This document shows positions 1-11,076 of a DNA stretch of 64,000 bases, in pieces. Below the pieces are notes generated by a model that worked only from the letters and a program-made list of their open reading frames with translations, had not been told where the DNA came from and searched no databases. Both the position numbers and the translations under genes were made by a program. The DNA lies in contig MU863920.1 in the NCBI GenBank assembly GCA_033296885.1, positions 124,001 through 188,000 of the forward strand. The letters are read 5' to 3'. The DNA is from Triangularia verruculosa. Taxonomy: Eukaryota; Ascomycota; Sordariomycetes; Sordariales; Podosporaceae. Numbering within the stretch: the first letter of the stretch is position 1; each line of letters opens with the position of its first letter.

Positions 1-2
1 CT

Positions 3-1025
3 GCCGCTAATATCGATGACCCCGAAGAGCAGCTGATGCCCCTTCGCGTCAATAGGCAGCAAACAGCCGAGAAGTTCAACTCCACTCCTCGCCCTCAGTC
101 AATGGTTTTTTCGAGGGTCTCCACCTCCCCCACCAAGGCTTCACTGTCAAGGATACCGATCAGCCCGCAGCCACCATCGAATGGTACTGGCACATTCCGC
201 TCGTCCCGACAAAAGGAGAACGACCCTATAGTGCACCAGGAGATCAAGACCCCATCAGAGCAAGAGGGTGACGGCTCGGAGGAAGATTGCGAGAGGACGA
301 GTTACCAGAGAGCGCGTGCAAGGACCATCGCCATCTCGCAGATTCCCACTCTTAAGCCGAATTCGAGGATTCCACCTGCGACGATCTTCCCACCGCCACT
401 TGAGTCACCGGCGAATGTCAGACCAGGAACAAGCACAAGCATTCCTCGCACCCCGGGCACACCTGGCCAGAGACTACGTTTGCAATCACCACAGAAGCTT
501 CGCGAGAGACTGCAAACAGAGAAGAAAGCCATTGACGAAGTGGACGCCTCCCTCAAGTCTGAACTCTCCCGCATCGAAGAGGACATGGCTCGGCTCGGGG
601 GGTCCTCTCTTCCCCGATCATCAACCCTGGACTTCCGAAAGGTCTCCCTCGCCGTCAAGGCTCTGGAAGAAAAGGTTCCCCAAGCACTAATAGAATTGGA
701 GCAGAGGAAGCAGCAGCTGGAGAAAGACATGGAAGACACGATAAAAGGCATGGAATCGAAGGTCAAGGCCATTGATCAGTTGTACAAGGAGGCGGCGGCG
801 GAGAATGAGCTGTTGTACGAAAAGTTTAATGGAGAGTTGGGCAAGATCGTAAAGGCGGTTAAAGGGAAAGGGGCAGATGGCAAGGAGGAGTTGGTTGTCA
901 GGCTGAGGGATCAGGGGGAGGAGATGGGGAGGGTGAAGAAGGAGAATGCGAGGTTGAAGAGGGAGGTGGTGAGTTTGAGGGGGTTGTTGAAGAGCAGCAC
1001 TACGGTGATGGAGCAGGATACGTAA
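3..1025 (+). CDS. Coiled-coil protein, 5' partial
   Basis: The reading frame is open from the left edge through the ATG at 36, so the true start probably lies outside the window and only the C-terminal ~340 residues are seen. The first half is Ser/Pro/Thr-rich and disordered, with many SP/TP sites. From about residue 150 (counted from the ATG at 36) to the end it is dense in Glu, Lys, Leu and Arg with heptad-like spacing, interrupted by a short Gly/Ser stretch; this predicts two long coiled-coil segments. No catalytic motif is visible. The layout (phosphorylatable disordered arm plus coiled coil) resembles cytoskeletal, kinetochore or spindle-pole scaffold proteins, but I do not recognise the family and give no function. 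It ends with a TAA at 1023-1025 followed by an intergenic stretch. Confidence 0.7.
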   Translation, partial: AANIDDPEEQLMPLRVNRQQTAEKFNSTPRPQSMVFSRVSTSPTKASLSRIPISPQPPSNGTGTFRSSRQKENDPIVHQEIKTPSEQEGDGSEEDCERTSYQRARARTIAISQIPTLKPNSRIPPATIFPPPLESPANVRPGTSTSIPRTPGTPGQRLRLQSPQKLRERLQTEKKAIDEVDASLKSELSRIEEDMARLGGSSLPRSSTLDFRKVSLAVKALEEKVPQALIELEQRKQQLEKDMEDTIKGMESKVKAIDQLYKEAAAENELLYEKFNGELGKIVKAVKGKGADGKEELVVRLRDQGEEMGRVKKENARLKREVVSLRGLLKSSTTVMEQDT

Positions 1026-2931
1026 TAATTGATACATAGGGGTGGTTAATACTCGGGGAGAGGATAAAAAAGGGTGGATGGATAACTTGTTGGGAATTGC
1101 AAGGCGAGGCGTTGGGGATGTTTGGGGTTGGGAAATACTGTATTTTGTTGGAATTGTTGTAGGGATATATTATTGAAAGAAAGCAGGGCGAAGGTCTTCT
1201 ACGGTTATAATAAATATGCATTATTGTTGCTTCATCTTGTCTTGGTTCCATTGCGTTGTTATATGTCAGCATGGGATGAGTGTAATGCGGTGATGGTTTG
1301 TGCAGTAGATTTCAGTATGCAATTGCATTCTCTTATACCAGCATATCATGTGGACGATGTCCCTCCTGTGCCACTCACTATCAGCCCACAGATGTGCCCA
1401 TCACCGCTGTCAATATTTACCCCCTTCCCTCACCATCCCGCCTCACACCTTCCCTCCATCTCCCCCCCCACCCACACCCATCTCCATGCCCCCTTCCTCT
1501 CTCTCTCCCCCTCCACTTGATATCCCCCTCTCCCTCTTCCTCCTTCCACCAAAACAGAAGAAGAACCACCACCAGTCTCCTGGTCAAATCATCCGTCTGT
1601 CGGTGGTCTTACTAACCTTGTCAATGTGATAGAGATCCCGCATTCAGTCCCATTAGCCTCCATGTTTCTTTACGAGTTCACCAACGACCACAAAAAAAAT
1701 CACAAATTGCAAAAAAAGCAAGGGGAAAAAGAAAAAAGAAAATAAACATCACCAATCAACAACTTATTTCCGAGCGAACTGAACACGACACAGAAGCGAC
1801 AATTGAGTAACGACCGTTCACATTTCATTGGTGACAAAAAAAAAGATCTCAAAAAACACACAGAAAAAGAGCGAGATAATAGGGGGAGAAAGAAAAAAAC
1901 CGTAAAATGCAAAACGGAGGCAAAAGAACACACACAGAGACACACACACCCGTTTGCGAAAGGGTTGGGCATGGAGTAAAAGAGATGGTTGTCTGTTATC
2001 TGTGTTGCAACAGCTGTCTGTCGCATTAATTTGCCTGCACGGGGTTTGTTCAGCACAAAGGCCGTTTCTCATCAGGTTGTGAAACTGTCCGTCGCATTCA
2101 CTTGCCTGCACGGGGTTTCATTCTGGTGTTTGATGGGGGATACGATATATTGGATGCACTTGAGTATATATCCTTCGATATATGCAGGTGGCCTCAATCG
2201 GGTCGTGTCAAGGTTCTGGGAAAATCAAAATGGTACTGAGGATAGAAGGTGCTAAAGTCGAGAAGGTAAGTGATGTTGTGACTCTGGACTGGTTGGTGAG
2301 GGGTGGTGATTCTTCTTCTTTATTTCTTTGTTCTTTTTTTAAAAAAAACGAAATGGTGATATATACATTCGTGTCAATGATGTTTTAGGTACAGTATATA
2401 TATAACGGGGAACTGCTATAAATGATAGATACCTTACTTTGAAAGACAGTGGTACAGAAGCGTTTAAGAAAGAGAAATGACCTGTAGGTAATTACAAGAA
2501 TTGGAGACCAATTATGCGGGCATTTGATATTCAGTGAAGACTGTCTCCAATTAGCCATCTTGCTTGCAGTGGTGTCTTTATTTCTTTTTGCCTAGCACAT
2601 AGCAGAAAAGATTGGCATTTTGCCGTAGAGGAAAAGGCTCGTTCTTGAAGTAGGTTGTTGAGTTTTTATGTCGGAAGATAGTTTATCACGCCACCGAAAC
2701 ATGGTTAACATGCCCCTTCAAGATGACCGATATACTCTTCGGGGAGAGTCAAACGGGGCTTTTTACCATACTTCGAGGTAAGCAGCTCAGAACAAAACCA
2801 AGCAAAACAAAAAAAGAGTGTGAAAGCTGTCTTTTCATTCTTTACTAGGCCCAGGGGTATCATCAAATTACGCAAACTTCGGGCTCAAGGCTAAAACTGA
2901 AATAACAGGAAAGATGGAAGATGGTTGTGAA
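1026..2931. other. Intergenic, 1.9 kb, with a 34-bp direct repeat
   Basis: No convincing coding region. It holds pyrimidine-rich sequence (about 1430-1515), A-rich tracts (1690-1900) and a near-perfect 34-bp direct repeat at 2014-2047 and 2085-2118 (three mismatches). ORFs here are low-complexity and unsupported. Confidence 0.6.
2014..2118. repeat. 34-bp direct repeat, two copies
   Basis: Copy one lies at 2014-2047 and copy two at 2085-2118; each starts with CTGTC and ends with GCCTGCACGGGGTTT. Three of 34 positions differ. The copies are 71 bp apart start to start. Confidence 0.75.
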
Positions 2932-3831
2932 TCATATGCTCTCTTGCGAGGCAGTCATTTCCGTCCAGGCCACCTTTGCTTTTGACTCTTCTACCCAGCA
3001 CTCGAACCAGAGGGGTCCCGCCTCGACGACCCTGACCGGTGTGGTCTTGACGGTTGCTCCTGTTTCTGATCTCGAGGGAGGAAAGTACTTGTTTTTGCCT
3101 TTTGGATCTGAGGGTGAGGGGTCCGAGGGCTCAGAGGGGATCCAATCTTGGGGGTGCTTTGATCTATGGGTTAGTCTGATGGAGCGACGGGGCAAAAAAA
3201 AGGGGGGGAAACTTACGCCTATTGGAGCGGATGCTTCGTCTTTTAGCTCGACTGCGAGGGTGAAGGTGCAGCCTTCTGGTAGGGGGCTCAGGGCCTCCAT
3301 GGTGTGGGCCATTTTGAGGAGACATGCCCGGAATTGTTGGTTGAGATCGGTTAGGTTGAGGGATGGGTGGTCGTAGATCATACTGCGGAGTTTTTCGGAG
3401 CGCATGTCTTTTGCGATGATGCGGGCGTGCTTGGTCATGTTTGTGGGCCAGGTTGGGAAGTGGGAGGTGTCGAATGTGAAGCGTTCTAGCACCGAGCCGG
3501 GGGGAATGGACTCGGGAAAGGATGGGGAGGGGGAGAAGGAAAAGGTGTCGGAGTCGAGGGGGGAGTGGATGACTACTGCTACGCGGGATACTTGGCCTGT
3601 TGAGAGCTGAGAGGCGACGGATTTGACGGCGTCGGTGATCCATGTGCAGACTTTGGGATGCCGGTTCTGGTGGACGGGGAGGTTGTAGGCGCGGGAGGAG
3701 AGGAAAGTTTGTTGGGGGTAGAGGCGGCGGTAGTAGAGGATGTTGTGGATGGCGACGGTGAGGAAGGTATTGAAGGAGGTGAGGAGGACGTGAGATTGGT
3801 CAATGGGGAAGGGGTGGTCTTCGTCTGGCAT
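2932..3831 (-). CDS. REV7: REV7/MAD2L2 HORMA-domain protein
   Basis: HORMA-domain adaptor of DNA polymerase zeta, acting in translesion synthesis by bridging REV3 and REV1 in the nucleus. The N-terminal third carries the REV7 signature: LLTSFNTFLTVAIHNILYY, then YPQQTF, YNLPVHQNRHP and a VLERFTFDTSHFP stretch, which line up with human MAD2L2 (VAVHLILYVREVYP, YNVPVQMSCHP, VEKFVFEI). The start is the ATG at 3829-3831. One intron is likely, 3157-3216 (60 nt, GTAAGT donor, GACTAAC branch site, AAAG acceptor), giving exons 3217-3831 and 2932-3156 and a 279-residue protein. Because the intron is a multiple of three with no stop, retention would still give a 299-residue protein. It is divergent from the importin gene, sharing a 0.5-kb promoter. 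Family assignment rests on sequence resemblance and is strong. Confidence 0.87.
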   Translation of the reverse strand: MPDEDHPFPIDQSHVLLTSFNTFLTVAIHNILYYRRLYPQQTFLSSRAYNLPVHQNRHPKVCTWITDAVKSVASQLSTGQVSRVAVVIHSPLDSDTFSFSPSPSFPESIPPGSVLERFTFDTSHFPTWPTNMTKHARIIAKDMRSEKLRSMIYDHPSLNLTDLNQQFRACLLKMAHTMEALSPLPEGCTFTLAVELKDEASAPIGVSFPPFFLPRRSIRLTHRSKHPQDWIPSEPSDPSPSDPKGKNKYFPPSRSETGATVKTTPVRVVEAGPLWFECWVEESKAKVAWTEMTASQESI

Positions 3832-4360
3832 TGTGAGGCTATTTTGAGACTGATGATTTGAGACTGGGGGTATATTTGAGATCTGGAATATTTTTGGGAT
3901 CTGATGTTAAGCGCTGTGGCTGTTTCTTTGTCTGGTTCTGATGGCTATTGCATGATGGATTCAGGGGTCTGGAACGCTAGAGGGCGAATGGCGGGGTTTG
4001 TTTGTGGGAGACGCGACGAGTCGTGCTGCCCCCAACACCAAAGCATGTGACCAGGCCACTGCACAAGAAAAAGGCCTGCATTTGTGGCCCGGGAGCAAAT
4101 ATCTTGTCCAAGCTCCCCACGTCTGGCGCGTCCCCCTGCTCGCCAATTAACCTCTTAAGCTTCGAGGGTCAGCGTCTCCACTCGAGGCGTCAGTGTTCTG
4201 AAATGCAACCCCACCTTCGGATAACACCGCTATTTTGACATTTCGAGACAGTCCCGTCACCTTGACAGCAGCTCGCGGTTTTGGTGCAGAGCTTGTTAGA
4301 CAAGCTGCCAGACCACTATAGACGACAACCAGCAGCTGCGAACAGCTCGAACTGCCCACC
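3832..4360. promoter_or_regulatory. Shared promoter region, REV7 / KAP114
   Basis: A 529-bp gap between two divergent start codons. It must hold both promoters and 5' UTRs. No specific element is claimed. Confidence 0.55.
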
Positions 4361-7300
4361 ATGGACGCCCGTCTGGTACAGGTCCTTGCCGACACCCAAA
4401 AGCCCCAAGAAGCACCGAGAAAACAAGCCGAGATCGAGCTTCTACATGCCCAACGAAATCCCGAGTACCCTCTAGCCCTCACACGCATCGGCTTATCAAA
4501 CCAAGTCCCGATCGAGATCCGGCAGGCATCCCTCTCTGCCCTCCGTAGATTTATCGAGAGGAACTGGCAACCTGAAGGCGGCGATGTTAATCACATTCCC
4601 ATTTCCGACGAGACCAAGGAATATCTCAAGACTACGGTTCTGAACTTAGCCATTGCTCCCGAGGATGACCGCAAAGTCAAGGTCACGGCCAGGTAAAAAC
4701 AAACAACAAGACCCCTCCGCCAGCAAGGATGCTAGCTGTTGGAGAGCAGGTAGGAGCTGATATGTTTGTGTAACAGTCTTCTCATTTCCAAGATTGCCGT
4801 CGCCGACTTTCCAGACAACTGGCCCAACCTCCTGCCTACCGTCCTAGGTATTATGCCCACTGGCAACGATGCCCAGCTCCATGGCGCTCTCCGAATTCTG
4901 CAGGACCTCGTTCAGGAGGCTATTACCGACGAACAATTCTTTGGATTGGCCCGCAATATCATTGCGGCATGCTACGAAGTGGCCTTGAACGCAAACCGCA
5001 AGGATCAGCATCGTGCGCTAGCTGTCGCCGTTCTTCGCGCCTGCTTCGACTTGATGGAAATTGTCAAGGATGATCACAAGAAGGAGGTCAAGGCTTTCGC
5101 TGACGAGGTGTTGGCCGGCTGGCTCCCATTTTTTGAGGAGGTTATTCGTTCCCCTCTTCCAGAGGCCGAGGGCGCAGATACACAGCCGCAGGGGTGGTAT
5201 GGCCCAGTTGCGCTGAAGATCCAAGTCCTCAAGACCCTGATCAAAATCAAGAGCGTATTCGGCTCTCTTCTCTTGCCTCAAAGCCCCACTTTCTTCACAG
5301 TAACGTGGCAGGAGCTCAAACGGTTAGGACCTGTGTACGAGGCGCTCTACGTTACTAGTGATTCGCAGAGCCGTTTGGAGGACACGGATGGTCTTCCTTA
5401 CTCGGTCGACGTTCTGGTTTTGGACGAGCTGGACTTCCTCAACCAGTGCATGCGTGCAAGCCCTGTGGCCAAGTCTCTTGAAGCAGAGATTGCCACTCAC
5501 GGGTCGGTACACAACACTCCCTGGGTTCTGGAGCTCATGGAGATCCTCGTCAGGTACGGGCAGATCAGCCAGGAGGAGGAAGGCCTCTGGGAGTTTGACG
5601 TCTCTCTGTACTTGGCTGAAGAAACGTCTGTGTCATCAAACTACACGGCGAGAACTGCGTGCGGTGACCTCCTCATCAAGATGGGCGAGTGGATGGGCGA
5701 GAATGCGTTTATTGGCCTTTATGCCTTCACCAAGACGCTATTCCAAGGAGAGAAGCTAAGCTGGCAAAAACAGGAGGCTGCCCTCTTCCTGTTCATCTCG
5801 CTCTTCAACGACTTTTATGATCTCGAAAAGAATATCCCACTCGAAATGTCGCATGCCTGGCTGGAGCTTATCAACTACGCCATTGGGCGGCAGGACCAGC
5901 CCATGTTGCGTGCTAGAGGCTACCTGGTTGCCGGTGCCCTGGCCAGGACGTTTGAGCCGGCTCTTCCTCTGCTTGACGCCGTGATCGCCGCCATGAACCA
6001 AGACCAGTCGGAGCTGGTGCAGGTTGCGTGCGTCAAGGCCGTTGAGGGCTTCATCATCGGCGGTGCCCCTCTCCAGGCGCAGGTTCCCATTATTGTTGCG
6101 ATCCAGCAGTTCCTGGAGTCCAAGGACGTTAACGACCTTGAGGACGCCGAGGATCTCCTCGTCACTCTCCTTGAGACGCTTAGGGCAGCGTTCAACATGG
6201 ACTACCGCATTGTTCTTTCGCCCGAGAGCAAAGCACTGGATTTGGTGTTTTTGGTCATCAAGCATGGCGCTGCCAACCTGCAAATCGACGGTTTGGTCAA
6301 CGACATCTTCTATGAGCTTGCTGAGAGAATTCAGGAAATTGGGGAACCTGCTTTGTATACCGCCCTTTGTGCCAAGGCCCTGCCGCCAATTACCAGCACC
6401 TTCGACGTCGCCAATCTCACCCAGGATGAACCTTTGGTAACGATCGCTACCGAGATTCTGTCCGTTATTCTCCACTTTGGTGCTGAGCCACTCCCAGCTG
6501 GCTTGGTTGCCTCTGTGCTTCCCAAGGTGAACCATCTGCTCATGAATTCCGACGAGGCTGAAGTTCTCAGGCCAGCCGCCGAGGCTGTCAAAGACATGTT
6601 GCAGCACGACCATCAGCAGGTGTTCAGCTATCAAGATGAAAGCGGTCGGTCTGGACTGGAGGTCTGCCTCCACATCATTGACCGTCTTCTTGGTCAGAAC
6701 CTGGAGGATAATGCGGCTGCTGAAGTTGGCGGTGTTGCCGCTGCACTTGTTGAGAAGGCTGGTCAAGAAAGACTTGGCCCTTTCTTGCAGCAGCTTTTGC
6801 AGGCTGTGGCCCAGCGCCTGGACAGCGCTCAGAATGTCGGTCTGATTCAGTCTCTCATCCTTGTTTTTGCTCGCCTTTCCGAGGTTGGGGCCCAGGATGT
6901 TGTTGAGTTCTTGAGCAGCATCACAATCAACGGGCAGAGTGGTCTCCAGGTGGTCCTTAGCAAGTGGTTGGAGAACTCGGTCAACTTTGTCGGCTTTGAG
7001 GAGACCACGAGAAAGTGAGTACACTTGGCAACGGGCATATCGAGACGTATACTAACTCGTCGTAGCATTATTGCCCTTTCCAAGGTTTACGCCCTCAACG
7101 ACCCTCGTGTCGCACAAGTGCAGGTCAAAGGTGAGCTCATCATCACGGAGACGAAACGTATTAGGACACGATCTCAAACTAAGCTGCGTAAGTTTACTTG
7201 CGCTGCGATCTTGCGACCCAAGCTAACGTAATCAGCAGAACCTGATCAATTCACCATTATCCCCGCCCCTCTCAAGATCCTCAAGCTGCTGGTAGACGAC

Positions 7301-7600
7301 CTTGTCTTCGCCGCGGGCGCCCAACCGGCCTCCAAGGTGGCAGCTGTCGCTGCCTCCCAGTTTGCGGATGTCGACTCAGACGATGGCTCAGAGGGTTGGG
7401 AGGACGAGACCAATGATTTGGTCAACCTCGCCGCGGGCGGTAACTTTGACTTTGGCGATCGGACACGGAATGACGAGACGGGCGAATACCTCCGCGAATT
7501 CTTCGTCAAGGCGGCGCAGGAGAACACGGGAAACTTCCAGCACTGGTTTGAGCTGTTGAATGATGACGAGAAGGGGAAGCTGAGGGAGCTGGCCCAGTAG
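4361..7600 (+). CDS. KAP114: Karyopherin-beta, Kap114/importin-9 type
   Basis: Nuclear import receptor of the importin-beta superfamily; Kap114/importin-9 proteins carry histones, TBP and other cargo through the nuclear pore in a RanGTP-dependent way. Four exons: 4361-4692, 4777-7014, 7066-7187, and 7236 or 7239 to 7600, giving about 1017 residues, close to yeast Kap114 and human importin-9. The N terminus has the importin-N pattern (QAEIELLHAQRNPEYPLAL, then VPIEIRQASLSALRRFIERNW) and the body is an all-helical HEAT solenoid. An acidic stretch near the C terminus (around DVDSDDGSEGWEDE) matches the acidic loop of this subfamily. The last intron ends in CAGCAG, so two acceptors three bases apart are usable. 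The start ATG at 4361 lies in a good context (CCACCATGG). Assigned to the IPO9/Kap114 branch by length and layout. Confidence 0.85.
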
Positions 7601-7863
7601 TACGGCCGCCGTAGGCGAGGGCTCGGAATACGCCAGAAGCAACATGCCAGTGATTCCGCGGAGATGGAAATGGATGGGGACATGGGTTGTTGAAATATCG
7701 TGAAGGGGTATTATAGGCAAAGGGGGGATGCGCCGAGAGAGCAGAAGCGAACTGGTTGATAAAATCAGGCAGGAGAGAGTAGTCAGGGTACTGGGTATGC
7801 TGTACAAAGCGTTGATTTATATACACATCGTTACCTGATCGCCACAGAGCTGCAATGTCGGTA

Positions 7864-8115
7864 TCAGATGGCAAACTGTTCCCAGCGGTCGTCAACACCG
7901 TCAAAGAGCATGTGCATTATCCTGATCTCTTCGAGGTTTATGATCGGAGTGGCTTCATTCTTCAGATGCAGAGATAGGTTCGTTAGTTGCAGCCGGATAA
8001 GAGAGTAGCTACTGCCAGCCATTTCTGAGGTTTGCCTTTGCGTTCGGATTTGCAAAGGATTGGGCAGCGAGTGCAGGAAGTTGTGGTCAAAGTTGCTGAA
8101 GTCGTAGTCTGACAT
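7864..8115 (-). CDS. Small hypothetical protein
   Basis: An 83-residue frame from the ATG at 8113-8115, with another in-frame ATG upstream near 8148. Composition is mixed (Asp, Asn, Leu, Ser, with a charged C-terminal third) and not low-complexity, which is why it is kept. No domain, signal peptide or membrane segment is seen. It points toward the 3' end of the importin gene. It could equally be UTR or antisense sequence; I do not recognise it. Confidence 0.3.
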   Translation of the reverse strand: MSDYDFSNFDHNFLHSLPNPLQIRTQRQTSEMAGSSYSLIRLQLTNLSLHLKNEATPIINLEEIRIMHMLFDGVDDRWEQFAI

Positions 8116-8418
8116 TTCGGTTGGGTGAGAGGAGATAGAAGTCGTTGTCATGAATGAAGATGATATCGATTCCAGATCGTACGAAGGGGAGTTACATGAG
8201 TATTTTATTCCTACAGATAGATACCTAATCTTACCCATGACTTGGCATGAGCGGCGCCGCCCTCGTCACCAACGTCTCAACGCAGATAATCACACCACAT
8301 GCAATGACATTAACCTCTTTTCGTCGTAGCACACCATAAGCGTACACTAGTACACGTCTCCATGATTCAATCTTCCAACTTCACTCCCACTGGAAACCCC
8401 TCCTTTCGCACAGCTTAC
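8116..8418. other. Intergenic, nothing recognised
   Basis: About 300 bp between two minus-strand genes; it would hold the promoter of the small ORF and the 3' UTR of the PI31 gene. Nothing else is seen. Confidence 0.4.
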
Positions 8419-9558
8419 TCAAATGATATCGCCCCCAAAGCCACCGAAACCCCCTCCAAAACCATTGCCTCCTCGACCACCACCAGGTCTGCCGCCTCCA
8501 AATCTAGGCTGTCCTCCTGGACCGAGAGGATCCCACCTCGCTCCAGGGGGCACTTGCCCGTCAAAACTGCCATCTCCCTCCCCTCTCGGGCCCTGGAACA
8601 GTGGGTCGTCAAACGTTGGGTGCATGCCACCGCCTGCGAACCCTCCCCTCCCACCAGGTCTTCGTAAACCTCCGGGACCAACGAAGCTTCCCCTGATAGG
8701 GTCATCAGGCCCCAATCCAGGAGGGTACAAATCATTGTGTCCAAAACCTCCAAAGTTCCCCCCTGGCATGTTCAAGGGCCCCCGAGGAGGGCGGTTGACC
8801 TCGTACTCATCCTCAAAATCGGGGGGTGGGAAATCGCCTGCTGGGATCGGGCGGGGTGGTGGATTTGCCAAGGGGTCCGGCGCTGGGTAAGGGTTCGGCT
8901 GTGCCGGCGGGGGGAGATGCGGGGGGTCTTGTGGTCGTCGAGGGGCAGGGTCATGTCGTGTTGCTGCTGCTGATGGATCTTCCTGGTAACCCTCCTTCTG
9001 CAGTGATGGTAGAAGGCGCTGGATAATGGAGACTTTCAGCAGGGAGGCGAGATCACTTATGCGCGCCTCCGAGATGAAGACGTTGGACAGCTTGGCGTAG
9101 AGATCGGAGCGGTCTTCGTTGCCTTCTGCCGTCATGGTGATGCGCACTGGAAGCGATGCATTGGAAATGTAATCCTTGGGCGTGATCTCGAAACGGGCGA
9201 TGCGCTCGTCGCCGATGGCCAGACCGCGGACTTCAATCTTGGAACCTATGCGGTCGATGCGGACGACGAACTGCATGGATGATTGGCTGTGGGCGTAGAC
9301 GAAGCTGTGGGAGCTGGCGGAGGCGTTCCATTGCGGCGGTAGGCGGGGGGCGAGCTTGGCGCATTCTGATTCGATTCGCTGCTCTTCGTTGAAGCCGAGG
9401 AGACGGAATCCGAGGTTGGAAAAGCAGCTGTGGATGAAGAGGGTAACGGCATCGAGCGAGCTGCTGAGGTCGGATGTGGTGTCGTCTTTTTGGTGGGTGG
9501 GGAGAGCTTGCACCATAGCTCCCAGCACCGAAGCTGGGCTGAGCGGATCGGTCGTCAT
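8419..9558 (-). CDS. PI31-like proteasome regulator
   Basis: Homologue of PI31/PSMF1, a proline-rich protein that binds the 20S proteasome and modulates its activity and assembly. Single exon, 379 residues, starting at the ATG 9556-9558. Residues about 1-200 form the globular FP domain, with an LDAVTLFIHSCFSNLGFRL start and a mixed alpha/beta body. The rest is Pro/Gly-rich, and residues about 270-340 carry the family's conserved C-terminal signature: NDLYPPGLGPDDP, then GGMHPTFDDPLFQGP and PPGARWDPLGPGG. The extreme C terminus is glycine-rich and ends in DII; the HbYX-type tail of some members is not evident. Transcribed away from the HeLo-like gene. Confidence 0.87.
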   Translation of the reverse strand: MTTDPLSPASVLGAMVQALPTHQKDDTTSDLSSSLDAVTLFIHSCFSNLGFRLLGFNEEQRIESECAKLAPRLPPQWNASASSHSFVYAHSQSSMQFVVRIDRIGSKIEVRGLAIGDERIARFEITPKDYISNASLPVRITMTAEGNEDRSDLYAKLSNVFISEARISDLASLLKVSIIQRLLPSLQKEGYQEDPSAAATRHDPAPRRPQDPPHLPPPAQPNPYPAPDPLANPPPRPIPAGDFPPPDFEDEYEVNRPPRGPLNMPGGNFGGFGHNDLYPPGLGPDDPIRGSFVGPGGLRRPGGRGGFAGGGMHPTFDDPLFQGPRGEGDGSFDGQVPPGARWDPLGPGGQPRFGGGRPGGGRGGNGFGGGFGGFGGDII

Positions 9559-10117
9559 TGTGTCTGTAATTGGGTACGAGTACTGGGCTGGTTTGGCGCG
9601 ATGCAAGTGGAAGCTACCGCAGAATATGGATGGATTAATTCGAGCTCTTGATGATGGTGGTTTATTGGGAGGAATTCAGAAGCTTTACTCCGTAACATTG
9701 GATGCTTCTGGCGGGGTGACTCTAAAACGCGGGGACCCCAGCCCACTGACGTAAGGTGCTGCCTACCTAGCGACTCTCAGCCCTACGGGCGGAGCATTGG
9801 GGTGCTTTGGCCAATCAGATCCTCTGATTCTCGAAAAGGGGGCATTCAGGGGCTGCAACCAACACTTGTGGTATCACGTTACGAATACCGCCATATCCAA
9901 GGTCGTTAAACGAGACTGCAGAAACGGGGTGGTTTGACCTTGCTCTTCAATCATGACCTCGAGAATATGCACTCACCGTCTCCGAGTCAAAACACGCCTG
10001 TACAACTGACACTTGCATTTCAACTACAAAATTATGGTCCCTTGCTCACTTTTCCGTGTTCCCATATTGGTGCTCAAACTGCCAAAGTTCTTTCCTCCCC
10101 GGACCCTCCTCTCAATT
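9559..10117. other. Intergenic, PI31 promoter side
   Basis: A 559-bp gap holding the promoter of the PI31 gene and the 3' flank of the HeLo-like gene. No further structure recognised. Confidence 0.45.
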
Positions 10118-11076
10118 TCATCTAACCTGATTTCCCCAAAAGCTTCTGAATGCTTCATTGTCCATGCGTCCGACAAAGACTTGACCCCCGTTGCTTGCAG
10201 TCGTGTCCTTCCATTCCTGATGTACCTTTCCATCCCCGAAGTTGGACCCAGCCATCCCAGCCCCCGCTCTCGATAAGCCATCCACCGCCGTAACATTGCC
10301 AAACTTCTGATACGTGTTGCTTGACCGGGCTTCGGTAACCAACAGAGACTTTTGGCACGAATGCTTGAGATCTACCAAGGCAGCTAATGCGACACCGCGC
10401 TCACGTGTTGTTACAGAAATAATGTCATTTTCTTCATCGTCTTCAGCCGCACTGTCGAGCTCCAAATCTATGAGTTCATTTTCCAGCTTCTCAAGTTGTT
10501 TGGCTTGGGACCTGATGGCCTCTTCGTGTGCCTTTAAGGCAGCTTGGTAGTTTTCTGTTGTGGCATACAGAGTTGAAGAGGTCACCCTGACAGATCATAG
10601 GTGTCAGTCAACATGCTGTCGTTTTCAAAGTTGGAGACTCACAATGTTGCGGATGTTATGGCGAACTGGACTGTTTCTTTGGCAGCTTTGAGCCGGGCTT
10701 GAAAGGTAGCGATCTTGGACTTCCGGAACGTGACGGTCAAACTGACGCGGCGGTGAGATATCCCATCCTTCGCACTGTTGGTTGTGTATCTCCTGAGCGT
10801 CTTGGCGAAGTCTTCGGTAATGGTCCTGCAAGCACCGATGCTCTCCTTCAGCCCAACCCGTTCAAAGGCACGTACCAGTGCATCCGGCTGATCTTGGAGG
10901 GTACTTTCGAGAGCTTTCAGGACTTGCTGTACATCCATGATATGCTCATTCAAGTCTTTGATAGCCTTGGGTGCATTGCGCAGACTGTCGACCAACTGGA
11001 ACAGGCCCTTGGCACTTGCGCAAGCCGCAGTAACAATTGCAAGGATCCCCGCGGTGATACTCAGGGGGTCGGACAT
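10118..11076 (-). CDS. HeLo-like protein with HET-s-like C-terminal repeats
   Basis: Likely cell-death effector of a fungal amyloid-signalling module. Two exons, 10643-11076 and 10118-10586 (intron 10587-10642, GTGAGT...CTGTCAG), give 300 residues, near HET-S (289). Residues 1-150 match the fungal N-terminal domain of STAND proteins (PF17111): it opens MSDPLSITAGILAIVTAACA, a hydrophobic helix, followed by amphipathic helices. Residues about 165-185 form a short coiled coil, then a linker with an acidic patch. The C terminus has two related segments: R1 at about 237-260 (QKFGNVTAVDG) and R2 at about 266-288 (DTTASNGGQVFVGRMDN), followed by FRSFWGN near 292-297. HET-s likewise has two repeats and ends with a GFWDN-like aromatic tail. 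The start at 11074-11076 is chosen because MSDPLSI is the usual start of the family; upstream in-frame codons are open. The divergent neighbour carries one copy of the motif. Amyloid behaviour is inferred. Confidence 0.75.

Noticed and set aside
5756..7024. 422-codon minus-strand ORF over the importin gene
   Set aside because: Antisense shadow of the KAP114 exon, which has clear family features and introns.
8423..8890. 155-codon plus-strand proline-rich ORF
   Set aside because: Antisense of the Gly/Pro-rich PI31 tail.
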